NCBI RefSeq assembly: GCF_964340395.1
Contig: NC_135569.1
Location: 4,510,040-4,574,039, forward strand
Direction of reading: 5' to 3'
Length of the DNA stretch: 64,000 bases
Source of the DNA: Glandiceps talaboti
Taxonomy: Eukaryota; Hemichordata; Enteropneusta; Spengelidae
Part shown: positions 30,547 to 42,300 of the stretch, in pieces
Layout: each line of letters starts with the position of its first letter
Position numbering within the stretch: position 1 is the stretch's first letter
Made by a program: the position numbers and the translations under genes
The notes under the pieces: model-generated
Databases searched by the model: none
What the model was told of the DNA's origin: nothing
The model's input: the letters and a program-made list of their open reading frames with translations, nothing else

Positions 30547-33500
30547 ATGGTGTACGAAATTACCACAATTGTACTACTCAGCATCTTTGCTACAATTATG
30601 CCCTCACTGTCGAAAGAATTAGATGTTTCTGGTAATTTTAAAGTTGCTGGTCTGTTCAAATTACATTCATCAAGTGAAAACGGTGAATGTGATATTCTCA
30701 ATGTGGATGAATTTTTGAAAATGGAAAGAATGCTGTATGAGATTGATTTGTTGAATCAAAGACAGAATCCGCCGGGAATTACCTTGGGTAGGTACCAAGC
30801 CTTGTATTATGTCACTAATACCATGTTGCTCCTGACAACCAACTAATCTGACCTGGTGTGTGAATGCAAGTGTATATTTCCTTTACTTGCAGTAACTACT
30901 GTACTATACTGTAACCCAATCTTCACATCAATTTCCACCCATTGTAGTGAAGCAACAAGTACAGTTTATATTTAATGACACACTCAAAATTGTAAATTAA
31001 TGTTAACAATGACCAATTTCCTTGTTTTATTAAAATGACCCTGTGGTTGAAAATTAGGTAAGTATTTGCGATGAAAAAGATACCGAAAGATGATATGTTT
31101 TGTTATATGTCATTGTATTATAAGGTTGACTTTATCCACCTCTGGTTTAAATAGCCCTCCTCCAAAATCCTCCACTGTTGTCTGTCTTTTGCCCATCTTG
31201 GTGATATTGGTGCGTCGATCTCTTTGATATCATCTCTCCATTGTCTGCGTGGTCTTCTAGTTGATCGTTTGCCATTTCTTGGATGCCATTCAGTGCATCT
31301 GACTGTCTATCTATTATCAGACAATCTGGCAATATAACCTGCCCATCTCCATTTCATTGACATTACCAGTCTTATGATGTCACTTTCTTGGGACTTTTTT
31401 CTTACGACGATATTCTTTCTTTAAATTTTATGTTTAACATTTTCTTTTCATTTGACTAGGTGCAAAGATCGTGGATACTTGTGGAATGGATGTTTCAGAT
31501 GTCATTACCAATTTGTTTCAGCCAACCGTCTGTGAACAACCACTATGTGATAACTTGCTTGGAATTATAACAGCGCCCTCTACGGAGAAAAATCAGATCT
31601 TATCTCATCTTCCCTTTGCTATTCCAGTGGTAAGGCCTACATTAAGTTTAACTCTCCTACCAAGCAATGAGTGCCAGGTACACCACTGCGGGGAAACAAA
31701 AGCATTTATGTAAACTTTAAATTCTATCTCTCATCATCATGTTCTTTAGATTATTGTTTCCTTCTATACAGACTGAAATATAACGTTGTGACTTGAATTT
31801 GAATATATTTCCCCTACCTGTATCTCCAAATTATATCTGAAAAAAAAAATAGTTGCATCATAATTATTAGAGTGTATTGATACATTTGTAGTAGCATTAT
31901 TCGTCTGATATTTTTCATAGGAAAACAACAATCCAAGCAATAATACGGCACCGAAAGGTCTACAGCATCAAGAGAAATTCCGTTAGTGCGCCCCCTATGG
32001 TAGTAAAACATCGATAAAAGAAAAAGATCTATTCTCAACTCTGCCAATTTATACTTTGTACCAATATGCAGATTAACAACGATCATAAGTTTGGAGCATG
32101 TTCATCAAATCATTTAGGTTGACTTGAGAATTTAAAAAGAAATACTTCCCATTTTGTAATTTACAGGTAGAATTCAGTGAAACTTGTCCTGTTGTGGGTT
32201 CATCTTATGAATGGCCAGTTTACTGTATCTCATCAGTCCCTGGACGTCCTACACAATTCGAGGCAATGTTGGAATTAGTGCAATCGTATGACTGGAATTA
32301 CTTATCCGTTGTTTACCAAGACAATGAGTACGGGTGGAAGTCACTGAATGCACTAGAAAAGGAGGCACGCGACAGAGGAGTGTGTATTGCCACGTCACTC
32401 AAAGTACCAGTGCTTGAAAATGATGATGTATTGGTAGATGATATGTATGACGAAATCGTTGAACGTTTACGTTACCAATCGAATGCAGCTACAGGTAAGT
32501 TAGCACTGGAAATACACGTCTTAGAAAACTCTGATACGTCTCCGGATCCGTCCCAGTCCGACGGAGGTATGTCGGAGTTCCCGGAGTGCACATTTCTAGG
32601 GCTAGAGGTACGTTATTTTTCGCAATCACTAATATGCTAAGAAAAGTCGATTCATGAGTTACATATCTTTGGCCAAACAATATATGGTTATTTTTTGAGT
32701 AAAATTTGGAAATATATGCATATTAATTAGTTTGATTAGCACATTTGGTTGATTTTCACGTTTGTCAAGAACGTTGGAAACTTATTTACATGGATTAAAA
32801 TTGGGCAGAACGTTAATAAAATTCAAGAAGCTGTTGAATTTTGGCATAACGGCCTTTACTTAATTTTGTGTTCCTCGTGACCCGACCTACCCAATATTTC
32901 TTCAATCTAGCCGGCGATTTTTTTTTTAATCGACATCCTCTACAGCAGGATTTAAAAAAATCACAATGTCACTGGTTTGTCAGGTGGCAACCTCACGAGC
33001 GTGTATCGGAGCGATAATCGGAAAATTTAATGAAAACAAATAGTTAAAGTTTCCTTGTTACTTTTATTTATAAGTCATTCAGAATGTTAAAGTACGGTTA
33101 CGAATTTAAAATATCACCAACACACTTTTTTTCACTTAAAAAAAATGTGACCGACCGACCGACCATGCACTCATTTTTATGATACGATGAAAAACACGGG
33201 CGCTCTAATAAGTATTACAATTCAGTTTTTGAGTGTGGCGACCAGGTTCTTAGTGTGATTTCCCTCCTGTCTAGGTGTTATTGTCATCTTGGACGAACCA
33301 TCGACAGTGTTATTGATGGGGACGGCACAAAGGAAAGGTTTGCAAGGACGGTTTCTTTGGATTGTCGACGAGAAGCTCGTCTCTTCGAATATACCGCGTC
33401 TGGCAGTCGCAGAGGGCGCCATTGCATTCGTTCCCCGTGATGTCTCTGAGAACACCATTTTTAAAGAGTATATAAATCGTCTTTCAACACGGAGTAACTA

Positions 33501-34937
33501 TAGAGACCCATGGTTTGTTGAGTATTTGGAACAACGATTTGACTGCAGGTTTGGCATGGAATCGACAGAAGAGCGAGACAGTGATGACAGACCCATTTGT
33601 CAGGAGATGACGGAGGTACCTATAGAAGGCGAGGCTCAAGTTGATGACACAACTGTTATCTCACAGGCTGTCCACGCGTTTGGACATGCCTTGCAGAACC
33701 TGGAGAGTGATTTTGACCGGGCTGATATGCGGTCGCAACTTGACCATATTTTTTCCCAGGGTAAGTCTGGCAGCATTATGACATTTATGGTCTTTACTAC
33801 TGGAGTCGTAGTCCAGCTTGCAGACGGTGTACGGGACGCGATACCCGTCCCAGGTGGAAACGGACAATGTCAAAATCGAGTCTCCGACTTGCTCCGTTTG
33901 CAAGCAGGGCTACTGACTGTCGTCGCAGCTGTAGTTCTATCTTTCCCAGGGCTTGATTAATTTTAGCCGAGTACGAGCGAAAGATTTTTCGCGGAAATAT
34001 GTCCCACTAACATACTTTAAGAGTGATCATATTTCTATATACAGCGCTTGTAATTGTGAAAAGTGTCAGCAACATGTACAGAATACGGCAGTCCGTATAA
34101 GTTTCCCCGACACAATTACCATTCCACCAATTTTTTCATGAACCAAAATAAATACATTTACATTATAACTGCAATAATTGCTGTGATATTTTGTTTAACT
34201 TTTCACCATTCTTGGAATTCCACTAAAAAATAATTAGTTATTTTTAGAATTGATTTTTTATACACTATTTTAGAATGAAAACCCCAGAACGATAAAAAGA
34301 TGAGAAACAAAAAATAATGTTACAATTATTGCAGTTAATCTTCACGTTACTTACAGATGTCAAGGCTCATCTTCTGATCATATATAATTGCCGTATTTGA
34401 TCATTTTTTTCGCTTCAATAATGTCTTAAACCTAGCTCCTTCCCAGATTTTCACGAAAACTCATCAGCAGGCTGGATATGTCGTCTGCTATGTACGTCGT
34501 GACAGGCGCCCTCACGCATCGGTCAACCGCAGATAGAGCTAGCTGGACGGTGAGGGCAACACAACACATCGTATCTTAGTCAGCCAACACAAACATTACG
34601 ATTTATTGTGGTCATTTCAATAATTAAATTGTTTCAAATTTATTTTAATATTCCACCAGGGAATGAAGACATGTCCTCGACAATAACCTACGACATTCTT
34701 AATCTTCAGAAGTCGAATTTGAAACCCACGTCTCCATCCATGGTATGGCTCACAGTTGGTGGATATCGGAACAAGCAAGTCCAATTATATGAAAACCTGA
34801 TTAAGTTCACTGAAGATCACCCCGAGTTACCCGTGTCTGTCTGTAGTCTACCGTGTGAGGATTCATATGATAAAGTGTTGCCGTATGAGGGTTCCTGCTG
34901 TTGGGTCTGTGTCTCAACAAAAGAGATAGCAGTATAA
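30547..34937 (+). CDS. Secreted mGluR-like ligand-binding protein, no 7TM
   Basis: Class C receptor ectodomain. Five exons join in frame: 30547-30787, 31460-31629, 32167-32494, 33275-33760, 34660-34937. The product is 500 aa. Residues 1-22 (MVYEITTIVLLSIFATIMPS) are a signal peptide. Then comes a Venus-flytrap domain: FKVAGLFKLHSSSENGECD, MERMLYEIDLLN, PPGITLGAKIVDTCG, YDWNYLSVVYQDNEYG, RDPWFVEYLEQRFDC, AVHAFGHALQNL. The C-terminus enters the nine-cysteine domain (SVCSLPC then CCWVC) and stops at 34935-34937. Relative to mGluRs, the agonist-contacting Ser, Thr and Asp appear replaced by Glu, Gln and Leu (alignment from memory). No 7TM exon follows before eIF4G, and an AATAAA lies at 35082. 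It is either a soluble receptor-like protein or a gene that lost its membrane half. Intact exons and donors favour function. Confidence 0.85.
31140..31395 (-). mobile_element. LINE 3' coding fragment (decayed)
   Basis: The minus strand reads WRWAGYIARLSDNR, then after one in-frame stop CTEWHPRNGKRS and RRPRRQWRDDIKEIDA, ending WAKDRQQWRILEEGY. This is the C-terminal signature of non-LTR retrotransposon reverse transcriptase polyproteins (RTE/CR1/Jockey type, not resolved). It is a short 5'-truncated remnant in intron 1 of the receptor-like gene. Confidence 0.8.
33761..34152 (+). promoter_or_regulatory. Possible intronic polyadenylation isoform
   Basis: If intron 4 of the receptor-like gene is not spliced, the exon 4 frame stays open to a stop at 33958-33960. 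That adds 66 residues with a hydrophobic end (LLTVVAAVVLSFPGLD). An AATAAA follows at 34147-34152. A truncated alternative transcript is possible, but chance is not excluded. Confidence 0.3.
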
Positions 34938-36784
34938 TTTCAATGTCTTCTTTTTTTTTAAATATTTTTTTTTATTTTCCAAAAGATAATAATGTCTTAG
35001 TTCCATTGAGAACACTCGTTTATCATTCAGTCGTTTAGATTATATGTACATGACACACATGATAATCAACTTATTTCACGAAATAAACTATAAATACTAT
35101 TGACACTTTGTATGTGGTTTGTATATTTTATGAACGTTAGTGTAGGTTTTATCCTAAAGACAGATGCCCATTTTATTCAGTTTTGAATGTTTTAAGGGGC
35201 ATCTATGTCAATGACTTTTTACTGGCTTTGCACTACCATTGTTTACAGATTTATTACATTCAGAGACACCACATACTGGGCTGATAATTAAACTACATGT
35301 AATTGTAATAGTATACTTTTACACTTGACATGGATGCTATAAATGATAGTGCCAAACCGTGCAAGTGTTTTACTTGAGTGTTACCAGTTGTATACTAAAT
35401 GAGAATCATTTCTTTATATCTGGGTAATGGTGGCTTGTAAAGTCTACAATGAATGAATAAACGTGTTCCAAGTGGAATGGGGATGGAGGGGGTGGGGATG
35501 GGGATTTATGGTGAATGAATAAACTCATTCCAAGTGAGGGCCCGAGAGTTACGAAGAACGAATAAATTCGTTCCAAAACATCATAACATAACAAAAATGA
35601 CACTGCAGTCAAAATATGTTGTAAATTAATCATTTCTTCATCTTTATTCTTTTAATCAATTTCCAGCAGCAGCAGCAGGCAAGATTCTCCCTGTTCTATG
35701 ACATCATGAACCCCCTATCTTTGTCATTGAACATTATCATGGACTACCTATCTTACTTCAACAAGTCATGTACCACCTATCTTCGTTACATAACAATGAG
35801 TACCACCTAACTTAGTTATATAACAATACATAACATTTGCATGTATCAGTTTCTGACATTATGAACGTAAGGATACGTATCGAACAGTCAGCTTTTTTAC
35901 GTTCTGAGTCACGAACCCTTCTGAAGGTGCATCAGTGGCTCACATCTGTATTTTTTTGTATTTTTTGTAAAAATGCTAAAGATGCATGGTGACAAATAGG
36001 ATATTTTAAGCAGTTCATTTTTTCCCCCGCCTTGCCAAAATTGAGCTGTATTATGTCAATGTCACCATGGAAACATAAAAGTAAAACAAATCGTACGTTC
36101 CTTATTCCGTACAAAATTAACATTACATGCAAAAATCAAGAAAGAGAAAGTAAATTTGATTGAGATGAAGACACATCTACGTTTTTTGTCCCACGATTTT
36201 TCTCTCTAATTATTCGTATTATTTTTTTTTTACACAGAATTGTACATTCCTTTCATTATTATTCAAATTAGCAGGTTTTTTTAATTCACTGATAATAAGT
36301 GTTCATCTCTGGAATTCCATTTCTGGATAATTGTTTTTTAAATCTGTGATTTAAAACACAAAAAGTCTGTGTTTTGTTTGGCATGTAGTTCCTGCTGTCC
36401 ATGGTGCAGTGGAACATGCCATTATTAAATCGGTGTGACCTCTTGACGCCGTCACACAGTCAGTGACATTTGACCTCCGAGTCACACACATTATTGAAAT
36501 TCATATCTAGTTGTGTAACAATATTTGAGTCCTTGTTGCTCTGTTACACACAGTGAAAACATCAAGTCAATAGGAAAGATAGCCATAAAAAGGTGACTTC
36601 TAGTATGAGCACCTGGTCGCTGTCCAATCACATGACGACATGCACCTGGATTGTGGTCCAATAGCTTTGTGTTGTGCACATCTGGGTCAAATAACATTTT
36701 ATTGTCTTATTTCACCCTTCAGAACTTTCTGTTTTTCTTTCTTTTTTTCTTCTGAATTATGGATATATTTGTGATGAGTTACAT
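34938..36784. other. Intergenic between convergent genes
   Basis: It contains the poly(A) signal of the receptor-like gene (AATAAA 35082-35087). There is a short repeated block at 35445-35580 with GAATGAATAAAC-type units and the palindrome GAACGAATAAATTCGTTC. A short ACCACCTATCTT-type repeat lies at 35700-35830. On the minus strand, AATAAA at about 36698-36703 is a candidate signal for eIF4G. No 7TM coding exon was found on either strand. Confidence 0.55.
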
Positions 36785-39020
36785 TTAGTCCTGATCTCCC
36801 GAATCGTCATCTGCTTCTCGTAACCAGGTAAAGAACGCCGTGACTGATTTAAGGGCAACTCCTTTTCCTTGTTGTTCATTAGGATCATTACTTGACTCCC
36901 ATGCATAGAAAGCCTCCTCTGATATCACGTCTTCATCATACAGCTTGTCAAAAAATATACGCAATAGACCTGGAATGATTTACGGAAAAACAAAGTGTAT
37001 TAATAAGTTTATTCAACAAGAATTGGGCAAAAAACAAAGTGTTATATTGCACTGTCATTGTATATCAGTCTTACTAGCTGAACAAATGCAAGAACACCTC
37101 TCTATTACAATATTACCGAGTTAAAGGGGAACACCACTCTCGGAAATAAAGGCATTTTCATAAACTTTTGGTTCTGGAGACATTTCCACATTATAGGCAA
37201 TTTCACAGAAATAACAAATTGAACTTTTCCCCTATTTGGAGATCTTTGTTATGGGCCACATTGCCTCATGGGAGTCTGCAGACATGTTTGTGCAATGGTT
37301 GAACAATGAATATTCATGACTCTTTACAGCCTATTACCGTCAGTGAGAACATCATGAATATTCATTGTTCAACCACTACATAGTCATGAATATTCATTGT
37401 TCAACCATCACAAGTCTTCCGATGAAGGCTTTTCTGTTTTAGCTGTACTCATAAAAAATGTCATATTGAAGGCAATCAGCCACAACAACAGCATATACTA
37501 TACTTACTTGGGGGACTGTCTAGTTTAAAATTCAATGCCTGTAGGGCATACAAAGCTTGAAGTTCTAATTTATCGTCATTATCTAGGTACTTCTGTAGGA
37601 CTGATGCTCTGTTCTTTACTTCATTGATTTCACAGCGGCAGGCACTTCCTTCACCTGGAACATTAGTAAACATTCATTGTCAGTGCATAATATTTTGGCT
37701 GTTGTAAAGACAAAAGATTACATAGTTTGGCCACTAGGGGTGCTATTCAACAAAAGACTTTGGCGGGAAGTGTGTACGAGAATCATTCAGTCCAGTAGTA
37801 TACACTGTTATATGTTTCATGACAAATTATGATAACATTCTCTGTTCATTAAAGTTACATTTCTCTGTTGGACTCGTTACCCTGTGTTTGAGTGTTAGGA
37901 CACATAGGGATGGGGTGGGGGTGGGGCAACACACACACAGACAGAAAGATGGAGTGAGTAACACTTCTCAAACATAACCAACCTGAAACTGCACTTTGGC
38001 ACACGGCAGTCATCAAGGCACGGATAAAATCACTTTCTTTCCTCCTTTCAACTGATACATTGGCCTGAAAAAATGAAGAAAACAAGTACATGACTACCTA
38101 TTTAAAATCCTTCAGCCTATAACATTAATATGAACTGTTCGTGGGAAACCACATGCACATTTCAATTGTGTAAACTTCCATTATCTCTCAGTGTAATTGA
38201 GAGACCGCCAATGTTTACTCGATTTTGAAATTACAGCGTGATTATACATCACCAAGAGACTTGTCATCTACTTGTGTTATCTACCATATGCAATAAAAGT
38301 ACTTTTGTTTTGTGTGTATCTAGTTAGCTGATAGTACATTTCATATTTCACTTGTTAGACAAGGAATTTAGTATTTATCTTCTTTCTACCAGGGGGTATT
38401 TGTTTGTTCACTAAAGACTACAAGTTGGAAAAAAAAAACAGGATTGTTTTCTTACCTCTATCCAGTCAAAGATTTTATCATTGACAGCCTTTTCTCGGAG
38501 TAATAAATGTTCTAAATGCTGCTGTATCTTTTCTGTTGGCATTCCTTCATCGCTAGCTGGACTAGCACTACTTGGACTAGGAGTAGAACTTGTACTTGTA
38601 AACTGCAAACCCTGAAAAGTTCACAAAGGTACACTAAGAGTCAACTCTGGGAAAATAATCTATGGTCGGTTTCCTTAAAAAGGAAGCGATGAGCACCCAT
38701 GATATGGAAAGGACCTGGAACAAGCATCCATATTGCAAAATTAGGAGAGATTTAAAGAACTAGTCCCTGAAGTGCACTCTATCTCAACAAAGCAATTGGC
38801 ATGACCATATCAAGTCATTATTCCTTACCTTTCGATCCAGGAAGTCTTGTAAGTCTTCACCGGAAGGAAGTAGACCACTCCAATCCATCCCTGATGTATG
38901 CCAAAGTTCTTCTATTCTAGTTTTACCCTTCAAGTAACAAGTACAGAGATTATTTAGTTATCAAATATTGATATAGAGTGGTTACTACTCACAGACACAC
39001 ACACACACACACACACAGAC

Positions 39021-39051
<31 letters not shown>

Positions 39052-39315
39052 CACACACACACACACACAAACAAACATATCTGTGATGGTTGATAAAAGA
39101 CATGAAATCTTATCCTTTGAGAATGTCATTCACTTATTCACTTTCTCTCAATCTCGGCCATACAAAATATTCACAAACACACACACAGTCCAACACCATC
39201 TCAGATATTATCATATACACTAAACTTGGCTCAAGTTCATAGATTTTCACACACACAGTCATACACACTATCTCATATACTATCAACTATACACTGAACT
39301 ATGCCATTCATCACA

Positions 39316-39346
<31 letters not shown>

Positions 39347-42300
39347 CACACACACACACACACACACAATCGATCTCAGATATTATCAGCTATACACCAA
39401 ACAATGCTAAGTTTATCAATTTTATACAAATACCATATACTACATACACAACACAATAAATTTCTCTTTTATCCGATTTCCTTAGAATGAGATACAAAAT
39501 ACTCATACTTACTACATTTTTAGAAGCCACTAATAGCACCTCAGCAGTCAGATGTGCTGCTTTATCTATGGGAAGTAATGGTTTTGTCACATCTCTGAGA
39601 ACTGTCATTGGGACCTTACCACTCACAATCAATGGAGATATAAGCTCACCAAGGTATGTCCAGAATTTAGGAATATCTATGGCCATATCGTCAGCAAACT
39701 CTAAGATCTCACCAAAACTGAAAGAATACAAGAGGGATGTCAGATATATGTAAAGAGAGTTCACAATAGGGAACTTGCAAACCTGCTATGTCGAATGTTG
39801 CATCATGGGAAATGTGATAATAAATACTAATGAATTGGTATTGTAAACAATACTGTTACATTGTTTGTAACCACAAATGATCGATTCATAGTTACCCTGA
39901 CCATTGTGGGAGGTTTATTTTATCGGTAGCTCCAGATTAGGTATTACGATAACCACATAATCCCATAGTCCTTTGCGTCTGAGCATGCTCAGTCTTGATT
40001 GCACGTTCCCTATTGAGGTGTATCAATGGCCATATCGTCTGCAAAACTCAAGAACGACATCAAAAGACTCTACATGAAGCATCACCAAACCTCAATAGTA
40101 GATTATTTTTAATTGTGTTGATGGAAAAATATACCCTGGTTTGCAGGAAGTAAGTACTACCATATCAATTCATGTAACAATATCTGTCTTACCCTTTGAC
40201 ATAGTGTTCTACAGTCATCACGTCTTCTCTAATCATATCATAGAGAAGTGTACCGACAGCTTCCCTGGCTTGTTCACTTCTATCAATAGCGTTTTCCACT
40301 GCCATACGTACAAACACATGCAGCATATGTGTGGCGTTTAATTCGGTGATGCACATTTTGGCCTCCTGTGTTTGGGGACAACAACAGAAATACTCAATCA
40401 GAACAAAAAACTCATAATTAATACCCAATAATCTATGATATGTTTGTGGTATACTAAGGGCTTGTTTGTATTACAGGGGGACACCACTGCAGGAGATAAA
40501 AGACAGTTTCATAAACTTTGGGATCTGGAGAATCATTGTTTCTTTGAATGACGTAATATTTGCCATCACTAACCTTAGCATCTCTGAGATGCATAAATTC
40601 ATCCAATATTGCCTTGCTTTTCTTCTCCATGGCTTCCTCTGTTATACTACTTGTAGGTTTAGGTGGTTCAACTGCTGCTGGTGTGGCTGGCCTTGGTTCA
40701 GGTGTCTTCACTGAAACAAAAAATAGTCAAAATTGTTTGTCTTAATTCTGGTGATTAATACACATGTACCTGTGATAGCTGTACTTGCAAATGATATGCG
40801 CACATACTACGATACGATGCTGGTAATTGAGGCTTCGGTTTACTAAGATAGACACAAACTATTGTTGTTCGATGTGGTAGATTACACAAGTGGGTGATAG
40901 CGGTTCCTCTGTTGTGCGAATCAAGTCACCCTGTGATCAAGCTAGTGTAAACATCGGAAGTCCCAAAACAGTACACTGCAAGTTTATAGAACTAAATACA
41001 AAGAGCTGTCCTACTGAGACTATAGTGGTAAGAGCAGTAGTAGTAGTATAATTAAAGCAACGTCCATTCAATATGTTATCAATTTTGTATTAACATGTTG
41101 TGACAATAGCTTTAGTTTCTGTCTATCTTAGAAAACGAAAGCCTCGAATATGAGAGTATTTACAGTGCAGTAAAATAGCAGAAACTTTACTGTACACCTG
41201 CATGCAAACAAACTTGCAATTGTCATATACACATATCAACATCATGTAAGCCAGTTATATTTCAAACAAAGACATTTGTATGTTTTCGGTTCTAGCTGTA
41301 ATGACCACATCCATTCGAAGCCCTGTACTTCTAACTACTAAGAGCTACTAGAAGCTGACTTTGAAACTAACTTACCTCTTTCTCGTTCCCTCTCCCTCTC
41401 AGCCAGTGCTTGGGCACCAGTCAAATTCTTGGCAGCCGCAATAGCTTCTTCTCTTTCTCTATTCCTGCCATCTCTTGCACTTTCTCTTGATGAAGACCTT
41501 CTAGGTCCACCTAGTTGTCTACCCTTGGATTCACGACCCCTTCCAAGCTCACCTCTGAAAGTAACAAACGATTTTGATTATTATAACCCTCAATGCAATT
41601 GGATAGTACAATATAGTTACTTTGGAACAGTAAATTGGATACGAATACGACACTTTGATCCATTTGCTAAGGAAATTGATCATGCAATCATTCAGTGTGA
41701 TGTCTCTCTCCAAACTGGCGGAATAATATGTTCCAAAGTATCTCTATTTCACTGTCCTATTGATTCTTGGAACCATGAACAATATATTCTCCCCTCAACA
41801 AAATTATATTGGCATGATTTTTGTCATGGCTGCCGACTGTATGGCAATACATAGAGGCTGCTTTACATCCAGGTGTATTACAGTTGTGGGTAGGCATGTT
41901 TTGGTTGCAGGTAATCGCTACAACAAATTGTACAATAAGAACTATAATACTTCACTATTCTGGCCCTCACTCCTGCCCAAAAATATCCCATGAACAGCAC
42001 CCCTAGTGGCCACACCATGAAATCTTTTGTCTTTTTGATAAGTGAAATATGGCGTATTGGGGTGAAATCTTTCAATGTTTATTTGATGATTACTGTAGGG
42101 ATGGTAGAGGATAGCGTCTAGAGCACACAGCAGACATCATATCTACACTCTAGTACCGAAGAAACATCTCAACTTAATATACCTCCATACATACAATACT
42201 ACAGTATAGGATTAGCTGTAGAATTGCCAAGAAAAGGAGGAACTGGTATTTGCATGTGTTGATTAACAGAGTGCAGCTGGAGTATCCCCCCCCCCCCATT

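Noticed and set aside
32495-32640. Extension of receptor-like exon 3 by 48 codons
   Set aside because: A GTAAGT donor at 32495 joins the next exon with perfect mGluR similarity. The extra residues resemble nothing in the family. Kept only as a possible retained intron.
33289-33960. Receptor exon 4 as an independent gene starting at its internal Met
   Set aside because: The similarity continues upstream of that Met to the acceptor at 33275 and into exon 3.
34938-36784. Missing 7TM exons of the receptor-like gene
   Set aside because: Both strands were searched for 7TM-like hydrophobic frames and splice sites. Only short unrelated frames were found.
41429-41854. 141-aa plus-strand frame over eIF4G exon 15
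   Set aside because: Antisense shadow of an arginine/serine/glutamate-rich exon, running on into the intron.
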